Shown: positions 22,450 through 31,950, counted from the first letter of the stretch. The stretch is 32,210 bases of DNA from an uncultured Lachnospiraceae bacterium (GCA_947630695.1 CANRIM010000025.1:1-32210); one strand, 5' to 3'. Notes: a model not told the origin generated them from the sequence alone. Numbers and translations: made by a program.

Positions 22450-25400
22450 TTATGTGGCGAGCTGAATTGCCTGATCCGCATACAGGGAATAAATCCACAT
22501 TTCTTTCACCGGCTTTCCGGTGAGCTTTTCCAGCGCGCAGCGATAACACAGCAGCTGTGCGCGGTAGCGATCTGCCAGCACCTGCAGGTTTTTATCCGGC
22601 AGATAATCCGTTTTATAATCCAACAGTACCAGCGCGCCGTCTTCTTCAAAACAGACATCTATGACGCCCTGCAACAGCAGTTCTTCTTTATGCGCCGTGA
22701 TGCCTGCTTCCGCACCGTCAAAAAGAATGGTAAAGGGCTGTTCCCGCATCAGCTGCCTGCGCAGACTGGCCGCCTGCATCCGTTTTCCCAGGCTGCTGTT
22801 TAAGAAACGGGCAATCTTTTCCGCATGGACACAGTTTGCCTGTGCTTCGCTGAAGCTTCCCTGTTCCTGCAGTGCCGCAATCATCTTCTGCACCGCACCC
22901 GTATCAGAGGGCCGGGTAAAGTCCCAGCACTCCAGAATATAATGATACAGCTGTCCCCGTTCGGCTGCAGGAATCCCTTCCTTCTCTTTCAGGAAGGCCG
23001 GCAGCGTAGGATATTCCGGTTCCGGACGGATCAGCTCCCTGCCGTCCTCAAAATCTGCTTCCTCCTGCTGCCGCAGCTGGTATTCTTTTTTCAGTTTCGA
23101 GACGGACCATTTTTCAAAATGCTGCAGACTGCGGGGTTCATATGTAAACTGCAGCTGAGCCAGCAGCGCCTCCGCATCGACGGAGATGCCGGTTTCTTCG
23201 GACAAGACAGCCGCGGCTTTCTCCTGTCTGCCGGCAGCGGTATCCAGCAGTGCTCCGGTGGTAAATTCACGGATTTCAAAACACTCCGGATGGGCAGGGA
23301 TGATCTTCCGCAGCCATTCCCAGAACGATTGGGCTTTCAGGACATCATTTTCGGAAAGTCCGCCGCCCTCTCCTGCCAGCGCCTGCTTTTCGCTGTGGCT
23401 GCAGCAAAGAATCAGCTTTTCCTTTGCCCGAGTCATGGCCACGTACAGAATCCGGATTTCCTCTCCGCAGCTTTCCCGCCGGATCCGATCCTCAATGATC
23501 TGCCGCACCATGGTTTTCTTGCGGAACCGTTTTTCAAAGTCCACGTAATTCACACCGATCCCCAGTTCCCGGTGCATAATCACAGGCGCGGTGCTGTTTT
23601 CATAATTAAACTGCTTTTCCAGTCCGGCGAGAAAGACGATGGGAAACTCCAGCCCCTTGCTTTTATGCATGGTCATAACTCTGACCGCATTCGCCCCGTC
23701 CCCGGATATTTTCCATTCCTCTTCCGAGATTTCATATTCGATCTGTTTTTCGATATAACAGAGAAAATCAAACAGGCTTCTGTACCCGGTCTGCACAAAC
23801 TGCCGTGCCTTGGCACAGAGTTTTTTCAGGTTTTCCCGGCGGTTTTGTCCCGCCGGCATGGCACTGACACAGGCCTCGATTCCCGTTGCTTCGTACAGAT
23901 CGCTTAAAATCTGATCTGCCGACTCCAGACGGGTCTTTGCCCGCAGCCTCTCGTAAACGGAAAGGAACGCATCAATTTTGCTGCAAAGCGCATCATTTTC
24001 CTGGATTCTGTATTCCGAAATTGCCGTATATAAGGACTTTTTCCCGCAGCGGATGCGGATGCGCGCCAGCTCCTCCGCACTAAAATCCACCGTCGGAGAC
24101 AAAAGTACCGACGCCATGGGAATATCCTGCTGCGGGTTGTTTAAAATCCGCAGGTAATTGACCACCGTGATGATTTCAAAGGTATTGAAAAACGAAGTCC
24201 TTGCCGCCGCTGCTACCGGGATCTGATATATATCCGACAGCGTTCTGCGGACGGATTCCACAACATTCCAGTTTCTGGCCAGTATGACGATATCCTTAAA
24301 AGCCGCCGGCCGGCGCGCCCCGGTTTCCGGATCCTGGATCAGAAGAGGGGATTTCGGATCCGTCAGTTCCCGGATCCGCTTTGCGATCATACAAATCTCC
24401 GCATCCGTATGTTCGATCTCTTTATCTGTATTCTCATAATGCAGCAGCTCAGGTCCAAGCGCTTCCGATACCTCCGGCTGATAAGATGCCGCATATTTTA
24501 ACCTCTGGGTCTGATCATATGCAACGCCGCAGATATTCTCCTGCATCAGTTCGGAAAAGACCACATTGACGGCATCCACCACCTGTTTCCGGCTTCTGAA
24601 ATTCTCACTCAAAAACAGCTTGATCCGGTTTCCTTCCGTTTCCTGAAAAGTCCGAAGCTTTTGAATGAACAGATCCGGACAGGCGTTGCGAAATCCGTAA
24701 ATGCTCTGCTTTACGTCCCCCACCATAAAGACCCGGCGGACGCCGGAAATTTCCTTTGCAATATGGTACAGTAATTCTTCCTGCAGCAGGTTGCTGTCCT
24801 GATACTCGTCAATGAATATCTCCGCGTAGAGATTCTGCAGCTGCATTTTCGCGGGACTGTGGGGCATCTTTAAAACAGCCAGTGCAAAATGCGCAATATC
24901 GCTGTAATTGAAAATGTTTTTCTCCTTTTTTTGCTCCAGCAGCCGTCTGCCGAAGGCTGTGGTGATCCGAACCAGTTCCCGCACCCGGTCGCCGCAGGCG
25001 GTAATCTCTGCCATACGCCTATCGGGATCTGCGCTCACAAAGATTTCCTGCAGCTTACTGACGCTTTTTTTCGCGGCATTTCGAAAGGTCTGCGCCTGTT
25101 GCCTCTTCTCCGGTGCAATGGCGTCGTCTTTTTTCCGGGAAAGGGAGGCAAACGTACACATGGAAAGTGCCGCGGTGATTTCCGGGATCGTCTTCGCCTC
25201 TGCCATTTTTGCAAACTGCGCCTGTTCCTGCAGTAAAAGTTCTTCATAGATATACGGGCCGTCCGGCGCACGGCAAAGATCCAGTGCATTTTCCAGAAAA
25301 GTCGCTGCCGCTTTCATTTCCCCCTGAAACAGGCGCAGCGCACTTTCCGTGTACCGGGCCGGTTCCGCAGAAAACGCATCATAGAGCTTCGTACAGCCTG

Positions 25401-25974
25401 CCAGCCACGCTTCGGGATCTTCATGACTTTGGGCATACTGGTACAGCTTCCGGATATAATTTTCCAGCGGTAAATCGCTTTTTCCTGCCGCCAGCGAATC
25501 CACCAGATGGAAAAAGGCTTCGTCTGCCTGTCCATAGGCTTCTTCCAGAACCTCCTGCAGCACCTCGTCTTCCATCATCTGCAGTTCGCTTTTTTCTCCG
25601 ATCCGATAATCCGCGGAAACGCCATCCAGCAGATAAAAATAATTTTTTACAATAAATGCGCAAAAACTGTCGATGGTGGAAATCTGCGCATGATCCACCA
25701 GGAGCGCCTGTCTTTGCAAATGGATATTTTCCGGATCTTCCGCCCGTTTCTGATCAATGGCGTTTCGAATTTTCTGCCGCATACTGGATGCGGCTGCATT
25801 GGTAAAGGTAACGATCAGAAGCCGGTCCACATCCACCGGATGGGCGGCATCCGTAATCAGCGCCAGCACCCGCTCCACCATTACCGTGGTCTTACCGGAG
25901 CCGGCCGCCGCAGAAACTAAAATTTCCTTCTGTTTCAGTGAGAACGCCCGTCTCTGTTCATTCGTCCACTGCAT
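22450..25974 (-). CDS. addA: ATP-dependent helicase/nuclease subunit A
   Basis: AddA is the UvrD-like helicase and nuclease half of AddAB, which resects double-strand breaks for recombination. The 1174-residue protein has Walker A AAAGSGKT (22-29), motif II FIDEYQDSN, motif III MVGDVKQSIYGFR, motif V MTMHKSKGLEFP and motif VI YVAMTRAKEKL. A C-terminal RecB-type nuclease motif is centred on VLLDYKTDY. All key residues are present. The ATG at 25974 follows GAGG by nine bases and overlaps the end of addB by 17 bp, which indicates translational coupling. No clear terminator follows. Confidence 0.96.
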   Translation of the reverse strand: MQWTNEQRRAFSLKQKEILVSAAAGSGKTTVMVERVLALITDAAHPVDVDRLLIVTFTNAAASSMRQKIRNAIDQKRAEDPENIHLQRQALLVDHAQISTIDSFCAFIVKNYFYLLDGVSADYRIGEKSELQMMEDEVLQEVLEEAYGQADEAFFHLVDSLAAGKSDLPLENYIRKLYQYAQSHEDPEAWLAGCTKLYDAFSAEPARYTESALRLFQGEMKAAATFLENALDLCRAPDGPYIYEELLLQEQAQFAKMAEAKTIPEITAALSMCTFASLSRKKDDAIAPEKRQQAQTFRNAAKKSVSKLQEIFVSADPDRRMAEITACGDRVRELVRITTAFGRRLLEQKKEKNIFNYSDIAHFALAVLKMPHSPAKMQLQNLYAEIFIDEYQDSNLLQEELLYHIAKEISGVRRVFMVGDVKQSIYGFRNACPDLFIQKLRTFQETEGNRIKLFLSENFRSRKQVVDAVNVVFSELMQENICGVAYDQTQRLKYAASYQPEVSEALGPELLHYENTDKEIEHTDAEICMIAKRIRELTDPKSPLLIQDPETGARRPAAFKDIVILARNWNVVESVRRTLSDIYQIPVAAAARTSFFNTFEIITVVNYLRILNNPQQDIPMASVLLSPTVDFSAEELARIRIRCGKKSLYTAISEYRIQENDALCSKIDAFLSVYERLRAKTRLESADQILSDLYEATGIEACVSAMPAGQNRRENLKKLCAKARQFVQTGYRSLFDFLCYIEKQIEYEISEEEWKISGDGANAVRVMTMHKSKGLEFPIVFLAGLEKQFNYENSTAPVIMHRELGIGVNYVDFEKRFRKKTMVRQIIEDRIRRESCGEEIRILYVAMTRAKEKLILCCSHSEKQALAGEGGGLSENDVLKAQSFWEWLRKIIPAHPECFEIREFTTGALLDTAAGRQEKAAAVLSEETGISVDAEALLAQLQFTYEPRSLQHFEKWSVSKLKKEYQLRQQEEADFEDGRELIRPEPEYPTLPAFLKEKEGIPAAERGQLYHYILECWDFTRPSDTGAVQKMIAALQEQGSFSEAQANCVHAEKIARFLNSSLGKRMQAASLRRQLMREQPFTILFDGAEAGITAHKEELLLQGVIDVCFEEDGALVLLDYKTDYLPDKNLQVLADRYRAQLLCYRCALEKLTGKPVKEMWIYSLYADQAIQLAT

Positions 25975-28900
25975 GAAAAGCATCCTCACTTTCCTTCATT
26001 TTCTCCAGCAGCGCGTCATCGCTCTCCTTTTCGATTCCCTGCAGCTGCGCCAGACTTTTATCAAAACGGCAGACATCATGGTAATCACAGTATGTGCAGG
26101 CATCCGGTACATCGCTGTGTCCCAGGCAAAACGGATGCACTGCAATATCGCCGGACAGAATCCGTTCCCCGGTTTTTGCCGTCTTTCTGCCGGCATAGTC
26201 CAGCAGCGCCTGCAGCGTATCCCCATCCAGCGCCATGCCTTTCTGTCCGGCTTTTGTGTTCCTGTCTGCACAGCCCTTCAGTGCCAGGGCGTCCAGCAGT
26301 TTTTCTTCCCTGCCGGTGTCGGATATTTCCGTTTTCAATTCTATCACCGGATCCTCGATATGATAATAAAAAGCGCCTGCGGGAATCACCGTAACGCTGC
26401 TTTGTTTCTGTTCCAGCCGCACCGCCGTATCCAGATACAGCATCAGCTGCAGCTGGACGCCGTGATACAGCCGGATCAGCGAAAAATCCTCTTTTCCTGT
26501 TTTATAATCCACCACACGCACATATTCCTGATCCATATCCCGGTAAACATCCATGCGGTCAATTTTGCCGTTTAAAAGCAGTGGAATCTGCTTTTCCCCA
26601 GACATGGAAACCTTATTTTCCAGTCTTTCGAACCGCAGTTCCACATCCCGGATCCGAAACTGCTCTTTCTCAAACTGCCGTCCGATGGCCCAGACCGTCC
26701 GTTTCATGATCCGTGCCATTCGCCGGGTCTGAAACGCATCCCGCGCCGTAGGCGGCATCACTGCACGACGGACATGCCGATAGGCATTTGCTATACATTC
26801 CTCTGCAAGGCGCATCTGATTTTCATCAGAAACCTGCTGTACTTCCATCCCGGTTTCCCGCACGATATTCACATAATTTTCCAAGGCCGTATGATAGATT
26901 TCCCCATAATCCACTGCCGCCAGCTCCGGTCCGGCAGCCGCATACAGTCCCAGCCCGTAGCGTAAAAAGTAAGCAAAGGGACATTTATTGTACTGCTCCA
27001 GCCGACTGACACTGGTATGAAATTCCTGCCGGTCTCCCAGATACAGCTGTTTTGCGGTCAGCGTCTGCAAAAACGGACTGTCCATGCGGTACAGCCGTCC
27101 CTTTTCGTAAAGCGCCAGTTTTTGCCTGTACGCTGCTTCCCGCATCAGGCAATGATACAGGGCTTCCGCCGCCGCGTCATTGTCCGATGCACGGGACAAC
27201 AGATATTCCCACGCATCCGCCTTGGTTTCCGGCAAACGATTCTCCGCAGCACGCTGAAACCGACAGTGCAGAAACATTTTCCGGATATCCCGGACAATGT
27301 AGGACGCCGCCGCTTCCCCCTCGTCTGTGGCTTCCAGATTGTAAGACAGGCAGAGAAACTCCTTTGCTTTGGCAAAGGTCCGGTACAAGTCATAGCGCTG
27401 GGTAAAATACGCCTCCTGCGCCGTGGGCGCAAGCATGACTTTATGCTCCTTCAGATACAGCCGTTCCGCTTCATCCAGCAGACCGCCCTGTATCCCTGTG
27501 TTTGGAATCACCCCTTCATTGGCGCCCAGTAAAAACAGGGCGCGGATTTTTGCAAACCGCGTCCGGCGCACGTCGCCCAAAAGGACGTAGTCTTCTCCCG
27601 GCGGCAGCACGCCGATTCTGCCGGCGGAAAGTCCTGCCTCCAGGATTTTCAGATAATCCGCTGCCGATACCGTTTCCTCTCCCGATATTTCCACCAACTC
27701 ATCCAGCAGATGGATCAGATATGTGTAGATCTGTGCATATTCCAGCGCCCGGGCAGACTGATTTTCCTGTTCAAATGCTTCCGCCAGCGACAGCAGTTTT
27801 CCTTCAAAATGCAGTGAAACCAACGTCTCATACAGTGCGGTGGTCTTTTCTTTGACCGTGGAAGTGTTTTTCAGAAACGCCTCTGCAAAGGTTCTGATTT
27901 TCTCTGTGAAGGCCTCCCGCAGCACATTCTGCTCCGCAAGCGCTGCCGCGTTCATTCTGCCGGGAGCAAAGGTCCATTCTTTCTTCCACGTATTCCAACC
28001 CCGCAGTCCGGTGGTACGGACATACCCGTCCAGCGTATCCACCTGCGCATCCGTCAGTTCGGAAAACCCGCTTCGCAAAAACCGGAATACACTCCGATAG
28101 GAGAAATCCTCCGCCGCCATGGCAATCAGCGCACGCAGTGATTCCGCCGCGGCATTTTCCAGCAGCGGCCTCGCCCGATCCGTAAAGCAGGGAATCTGCG
28201 CTTCCGCCATGGCCTGTTCAAACAATTTCGCATACTTTCCGATATCGCCTGTCACGACGGCAATATCCCGATATGCAAAGCCCTCGGTTCTTACCAGTGA
28301 TACGATCTGTTTGCGCAGCCAGAGGACTTCTTCCTCCGGACTGCGGCATTCCGTCACGGTGATCCGGTGCGTTTCTTCTGCATAAACCGGCTTTGTATCC
28401 CCAAAGAGATGCTGCTCCAGAAAATCAAATTCCGGAAACCTGCCTGCACCTTTTTCCAGGCAAACCGGCGGCATGACTTTCACGCGTTCTTCCTGCGCTA
28501 TCCGCAGCAGATCTGTTTTTACCGCTACGCCGGAGGCAAAGAGTTCATGGGCAAAGACGGCAGTCGCAGACGCAAGGGCAGGATCCATGGTCACCGACAG
28601 AATCACCTGTTTCGCATGCTTCATCAGCTGCCGGATCAGCGCATACTGCTGGCAGGTAAATCCGGTATACCCGTCAAAAACAAAGACTGCATTTGCAACA
28701 AATTCCGACGCTCCCAGTTTGTCCGCCAATGCGGTCATAATCTGGGCGTCGGTAACATAATGCGGCTCGATATACCGATAAAAGGCCTCCTGCAGCAAAA
28801 ACAGATCTTCCGTCTTTTTGCGGAATCCCGGAATCACATCTTCCGTTTCCAGAAATGTAAACTGTTCTTTTTTTACATTGTACTGGGCAAATTCGGACAG

Positions 28901-29275
28901 CAGTGACTTCAATTTCGCGATGGAATCCATCCGTTTCAGCGGCTTCTGCAGTACCGTCAGTGCATCCCGCTGCTCCAAAGCCACCTTCCGAAGCACCATC
29001 AGCTTGCCGGACTCATCCAGTACCCGGGTGCCTGAAAATCCGGTTTCCGCCAGCACCCGCCAGGCCAGCCGTTTGAAACTTAAAATATCAATATTGAATA
29101 TGCCCCGATCCGGGTGGGCCAGCACATAGTCCGTCTGCGTCTGCAGATTAAACTGTTCCGGCACCATGACGATATAATCCCTGTCTTTGTGCCGGCCTGC
29201 TTCCGTAATGACCCAATCCCGCAAATATTTTGTTTTTCCGGAACCGCTTCTTCCGTAAATCAGTTGTAAGCCCAT
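25958..29275 (-). CDS. addB: ATP-dependent nuclease subunit B
   Basis: AddB pairs with AddA; it has an inactivated helicase fold for Chi recognition and its own nuclease domain. The 1105-residue protein starts with Walker A GRSGSGKT (8-15). In the C-terminal third it has the iron-sulfur cysteines, one in NKCPFAYFLRYG and three in CTYCDYHDVC (C-x2-C-x5-C). The nuclease motif is RVVDYKTGK. These define the iron-staple nuclease of the AddB family. The ATG at 29275 has a modest ribosome site (GGAAAAGG) and lies 16 bp after the lipoprotein stop, so the three genes probably form one transcript. Confidence 0.96.
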   Translation of the reverse strand: MGLQLIYGRSGSGKTKYLRDWVITEAGRHKDRDYIVMVPEQFNLQTQTDYVLAHPDRGIFNIDILSFKRLAWRVLAETGFSGTRVLDESGKLMVLRKVALEQRDALTVLQKPLKRMDSIAKLKSLLSEFAQYNVKKEQFTFLETEDVIPGFRKKTEDLFLLQEAFYRYIEPHYVTDAQIMTALADKLGASEFVANAVFVFDGYTGFTCQQYALIRQLMKHAKQVILSVTMDPALASATAVFAHELFASGVAVKTDLLRIAQEERVKVMPPVCLEKGAGRFPEFDFLEQHLFGDTKPVYAEETHRITVTECRSPEEEVLWLRKQIVSLVRTEGFAYRDIAVVTGDIGKYAKLFEQAMAEAQIPCFTDRARPLLENAAAESLRALIAMAAEDFSYRSVFRFLRSGFSELTDAQVDTLDGYVRTTGLRGWNTWKKEWTFAPGRMNAAALAEQNVLREAFTEKIRTFAEAFLKNTSTVKEKTTALYETLVSLHFEGKLLSLAEAFEQENQSARALEYAQIYTYLIHLLDELVEISGEETVSAADYLKILEAGLSAGRIGVLPPGEDYVLLGDVRRTRFAKIRALFLLGANEGVIPNTGIQGGLLDEAERLYLKEHKVMLAPTAQEAYFTQRYDLYRTFAKAKEFLCLSYNLEATDEGEAAASYIVRDIRKMFLHCRFQRAAENRLPETKADAWEYLLSRASDNDAAAEALYHCLMREAAYRQKLALYEKGRLYRMDSPFLQTLTAKQLYLGDRQEFHTSVSRLEQYNKCPFAYFLRYGLGLYAAAGPELAAVDYGEIYHTALENYVNIVRETGMEVQQVSDENQMRLAEECIANAYRHVRRAVMPPTARDAFQTRRMARIMKRTVWAIGRQFEKEQFRIRDVELRFERLENKVSMSGEKQIPLLLNGKIDRMDVYRDMDQEYVRVVDYKTGKEDFSLIRLYHGVQLQLMLYLDTAVRLEQKQSSVTVIPAGAFYYHIEDPVIELKTEISDTGREEKLLDALALKGCADRNTKAGQKGMALDGDTLQALLDYAGRKTAKTGERILSGDIAVHPFCLGHSDVPDACTYCDYHDVCRFDKSLAQLQGIEKESDDALLEKMKESEDAFHAVDE

Positions 29276-29291
29276 ACCTTTTCCGTATCCG

Positions 29292-29720
29292 TTATTTTTT
29301 CACATAAAAGCTGACCAGGTTCAAATCCAGATCAAAGGTAAGCATGAACAGCAATTCCCCGTCTTCATAGGTAGCCGTCACCGCCACCACCGCAAAGGGC
29401 TCTTTTTTGTCGTCCGGACTGTCCTGCCCGATCACCGTCGTCTGGGTATAGGAAATAAACGGTCCCACAGAAGTCCGCAGATTTTCAAAATCCTCCACTG
29501 TATCATCCATGGGATACTTTTCCAGATAATCCTCCCGCATATGCTCCTTCAGCACCTTTTCCACGCCGTCTATGTGTACGGCATCAATGATGCTCTCGGC
29601 TTCGGCTAACAGTTCTTCTTTGTCATATCCCTCGTTCAGCTTTGTTTTTCCGAAACAGCCGGTACAAAACAGCATCACAAGGCAGACGCACAATACGATG
29701 GAAAGCATTTTTCGTTTCAT
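29292..29720 (-). CDS. Small lipoprotein, DUF3887-like
   Basis: This 142-residue protein of unknown function has a Lys/Arg start, a hydrophobic segment and a cysteine in MLFCTGC that suits lipid attachment. A single small alpha-beta domain follows with a helical first half and strands at the end (AVVAVTATYEDGELLFMLTFD). This plan resembles DUF3887 proteins. The similarity is by pattern and not certain. The ATG at 29720 is preceded by AAAGGAG; a TTG eight codons upstream is less likely. It is the first gene of the addBA transcript, with a good promoter 34 bp upstream. Confidence 0.75.
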   Translation of the reverse strand: MKRKMLSIVLCVCLVMLFCTGCFGKTKLNEGYDKEELLAEAESIIDAVHIDGVEKVLKEHMREDYLEKYPMDDTVEDFENLRTSVGPFISYTQTTVIGQDSPDDKKEPFAVVAVTATYEDGELLFMLTFDLDLNLVSFYVKK

Positions 29721-29753
29721 GGCTTCCACACTCCTTTGCTTCAAACTGTTTTC

Positions 29754-29782
29754 ATTGTACCACGATTCCTTGAAACAGGCAA
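29754..29782 (-). promoter_or_regulatory. Sigma-A promoter of the lipoprotein-addB-addA operon
   Basis: On the minus strand TTGCCT, 17 bp and TACAAT lie 34 bp ahead of the lipoprotein start. Confidence 0.65.
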
Positions 29783-29790
29783 TTCTATGA

Positions 29791-29813
29791 TTACAGCGTC
29801 AAAAGCCCGAATC
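29791..29813 (+). repeat. 23-bp direct repeat, left copy
   Basis: The 23 bases starting TTACAGCGTCAAAAGC are repeated exactly at 29961-29983, 170 bp away. This copy forms the left arm of a large hairpin (29796-29856). Confidence 0.9.
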
Positions 29814-29856
29814 CACGGTATGCTCGCATACCGGTGGATGAGTGGCTTTATGACGC
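29796..29856. other. Large imperfect hairpin A in the intergenic region
   Basis: Nested stems GCGTCAAAAGCC, ATCCAC and GGTATGC pair in order with GCATACC, GTGGAT and GGCTTT-a-TGACGC around a TC loop. This gives about 25 pairs with small bulges. It may be a structured RNA or DNA element; no coding frame of note crosses it. Confidence 0.75.
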
Positions 29857-29912
29857 GTCCCAATATGAGGAAGAAGTGGGGCAGGGGCCCCATGGATTCC
29901 GAATGTTGGGTA

Positions 29913-29946
29913 GGATTGTGAGAGCTGCGAAGCAGCGTAACAATCC
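29913..29946. other. Hairpin B in the intergenic region
   Basis: GGATTGT and ACAATCC enclose an inner GCTGC-GAA-GCAGC stem. The stretch 29857-29912 between hairpins A and B and the tail 29947-30009 show no gene; the former holds a GGGGCCCC run near 29886. Confidence 0.75.
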
Positions 29947-29960
29947 GTACGTAATCACTT

Positions 29961-29983
29961 TTACAGCGTCAAAAGCCCGAATC
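29961..29983 (+). repeat. 23-bp direct repeat, right copy
   Basis: Exact second copy of 29791-29813. It lacks the pairing right arm, so it looks like a truncated end of the same unit. The gene-free stretch 29721-30053 holds the operon promoter, both repeats, both hairpins and the spoIIID terminator. Confidence 0.9.
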
Positions 29984-30009
29984 ATTCATCGATTTTGAAA
30001 AAACCGCAG

Positions 30010-30057
30010 TTAAAAAGAGCGGAAACAGTGCGCCTGCACCATTTCCGCTCTTTTTAA
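30010..30057 (-). terminator. Terminator of spoIIID
   Basis: A 16 bp stem (TTAAAAAGAGCGGAAA and its complement) with a small inner GTGC-GCAC stem ends in TTTTTAA on the minus strand, with a further TTTTTT nearby. The spoIIID stop codon lies in the first arm. Confidence 0.85.
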
Positions 30058-30308
30058 GCATTCTTTTTCAGATACTTTTCCCGGGTCGCAAAGCCGCCAC
30101 GTATGTGCCGTTCCGACTTGTTGATATCCAGCACCTTCCGTACCTGCGCCGCCAGCGCCGGATTGATTTCCAGAAGCCTGTCTGCTACGTCCTTATGTAC
30201 CGTGCTCTTGCTGACACCGAATTTTCCGGCGGTCTGCCGGACCGTAGCGTTGTTTTCGACAATATAATTCGCAATCTCTATTGCCCTTTCCTCTATATAA
30301 CTTTTCAA
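30054..30308 (-). CDS. spoIIID: Sporulation transcriptional regulator SpoIIID
   Basis: SpoIIID is a small DNA-binding protein active in the mother cell after sigma-E, where it represses and activates many genes. The 84-residue product begins KSYIEERAIEIANYI after the initiator, the family signature. The helix-turn-helix is ATVRQTAGKFGVSKSTVHKDV, read in two parts, and the C-terminus is basic (HIRGGFATREKYLKK). The TTG at 30308 was chosen because it gives the family start and has GGGG six bases upstream; the frame is open further upstream without a good site. A sigma-E-type promoter lies just upstream. Confidence 0.96.
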   Translation of the reverse strand: MKSYIEERAIEIANYIVENNATVRQTAGKFGVSKSTVHKDVADRLLEINPALAAQVRKVLDINKSERHIRGGFATREKYLKKNA

Positions 30309-30337
30309 GGTAAACCCCGCAATCACCGTGTTTCTAC

Positions 30338-30364
30338 AGTGTATGCGGGAAAGCGGGGCGGTAT
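30338..30364 (-). promoter_or_regulatory. Sigma-E promoter of spoIIID
   Basis: On the minus strand ATA, 16 bp and CATACACT match the sigma-E pattern ATA-16-CATACAnT. The start site would lie about 20 bp before the spoIIID TTG. Confidence 0.75.
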
Positions 30365-30416
30365 GCAAGCTTCTTATCCATGGTAGAATGGCTGCCGATC
30401 AGAAAAGAAAGCAATA

Positions 30417-31853
30417 TTACTCTCTTTCTTTTTTGAACAGGTTTCCCAATCCAAACAGCAGCAAAAAAGGGTACAACGGAAGCAGATACCGGGACTTAAT
30501 CTCCCAGATCAAATAAAAGAACAGATTCGCATAAAAAAGCAGCAGGCCCACATGGGCAATCTCCGGTGGTTTCCCCTTTCTCACAAAAAAAATCCGGAAA
30601 ATACCGTAAGCCGTAATAAGAAGCAGCAGCAAATACTGTCCCCGCATGAACGCATCTGCCACGATCCGCAGCCGGTCTGCAGAATCTTTGGTCCTCCTTG
30701 TCAGCCATGTTTCGTATTCGAATTTTTCCAGGGGCTGCATTCCGTCATCGCCAAAAGCATATCGGGAAGCCTGATAGGTTCCCTCCGTCCACATCCAGTC
30801 CGTCTTTTTCACCAGAATCTTTCCCAACTGAACGGGCGTGTATGAAGCAATTCGTTCTTTCACATCTTCCGGAGACCGCGTCATGCTGTGGGAGTTGTCC
30901 TGAAACCCGAATTCCTCTTCATTGAGTCCCATATAAATGTAAGACCACACCGGCATACTCTTTGCATCCGTACCCACCAGTTTCGGTACGATCCCTCTAA
31001 AAAAACCTGCAACCACCAATATAAATATCAGGAGCCCGCCCAAAACCGGCAAGAGCTTTTCTTTTATTTCCTGCCTGTTGCCAAAGAGGAACAGTATCAG
31101 AAAAGCGATGCCATAAAAGGCTGACTGGGGTCGAAGCAGATACGCCCCTGCCAAAAGAACCGGCAGGAATATCCAGGTACCTCCGGGTTGCCGCAGATAC
31201 AGATAAACGATCAGCAGACTGCCTAAAACAAACAATTGATCTGTATAAATATGATTGACATACAAAATGATTGGCAAAAAGAAAAGGCTACAGAAATAAA
31301 ACAAATTTTCATACACCTGGCCAAACAAATAATCCAGCAGCTTCCGTGTCAAAAACACAATCCCCTGGGCGACGCAGATATTACATATTTTCAGTGTCAT
31401 CACCGAATCAGGAAAGACTGCCAACAGCGCCCCGTAAATCACACATGCAAACAGATTGTTTGGGTACATCTGAAAGTAATCGGTCGTCCGAAAAAAAGAG
31501 AACTCCCCACGGGACACTGCAAGCGCCCCGTCATACAGCTGCTTCATATCCGAAAACGGCTTTAATGGAACAAGTACCGCAAAAAGAAGGCTGATTACGA
31601 AAAACAACGAAATACTGACTTGTTTTGGAATCCATCGATCCAGCGATTTTCGATAGCGGCACATCAGGAACAAAAACAGGCCAAGCAGTATGATTGCTGC
31701 CCAGTCATACCATTCTGCAGACACAAACGCAGGACTGTCATCATACCGATAGACTGCCTTTACAAACAATGCCGCAAGGAAAAACGCCATCAAAAGCAGA
31801 AATAAAATCCCCGCCAGGCCCTTAAAAAAAGAATCATAAAGCCGCTGTTTCAT
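30417..31853 (-). CDS. Polytopic membrane protein, GT-C glycosyltransferase-like
   Basis: This 478-residue membrane protein has about ten to twelve hydrophobic segments. A large first extracellular loop contains SDMKQLYDGALAVSRGEFSFF and YFQMYPNNLF, and a later soluble part near MGLNEEEFGFQDNSH. This plan matches lipid-linked-sugar-dependent glycosyltransferases of the ArnT/PMT type, where an acidic residue in the first loop is catalytic. The acceptor is unknown, and O-antigen-like or teichoic-acid decoration is possible. The ATG at 31853 has only a weak ribosome site (GTGGA). It stands alone, with a promoter upstream. A weak 9 bp hairpin near 30403-30432 could end it, but the T-run is poor. 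Confidence 0.75.
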   Translation of the reverse strand: MKQRLYDSFFKGLAGILFLLLMAFFLAALFVKAVYRYDDSPAFVSAEWYDWAAIILLGLFLFLMCRYRKSLDRWIPKQVSISLFFVISLLFAVLVPLKPFSDMKQLYDGALAVSRGEFSFFRTTDYFQMYPNNLFACVIYGALLAVFPDSVMTLKICNICVAQGIVFLTRKLLDYLFGQVYENLFYFCSLFFLPIILYVNHIYTDQLFVLGSLLIVYLYLRQPGGTWIFLPVLLAGAYLLRPQSAFYGIAFLILFLFGNRQEIKEKLLPVLGGLLIFILVVAGFFRGIVPKLVGTDAKSMPVWSYIYMGLNEEEFGFQDNSHSMTRSPEDVKERIASYTPVQLGKILVKKTDWMWTEGTYQASRYAFGDDGMQPLEKFEYETWLTRRTKDSADRLRIVADAFMRGQYLLLLLITAYGIFRIFFVRKGKPPEIAHVGLLLFYANLFFYLIWEIKSRYLLPLYPFLLLFGLGNLFKKERE

Positions 31854-31921
31854 AAAAAATCCACTGCCATTTCCTAAAAGCTCACAGGTATATGCAAACC
31901 TTTTCTTACATTATCTCTCAT

Positions 31922-31950
31922 ATTTTATCTGAATTTGCAAATCTGTGCAA
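31922..31950 (-). promoter_or_regulatory. Probable promoter of the membrane glycosyltransferase-like gene
   Basis: On the minus strand TTGCAC, 17 bp and TAAAAT lie about 70 bp upstream of the ATG. Confidence 0.55.

Noticed and set aside
22825-23907. Long plus-strand frame (360 codons) opposite addA
   Set aside because: It is a high-GC shadow of addA; helicase and nuclease motifs are all on the minus strand.
30403-30432. Hairpin AAAAGAAAG/CTTTCTTTT after the membrane glycosyltransferase-like gene, considered as a terminator
   Set aside because: It is AT-only except for a few pairs and has no T-run beyond the stem on the minus strand.
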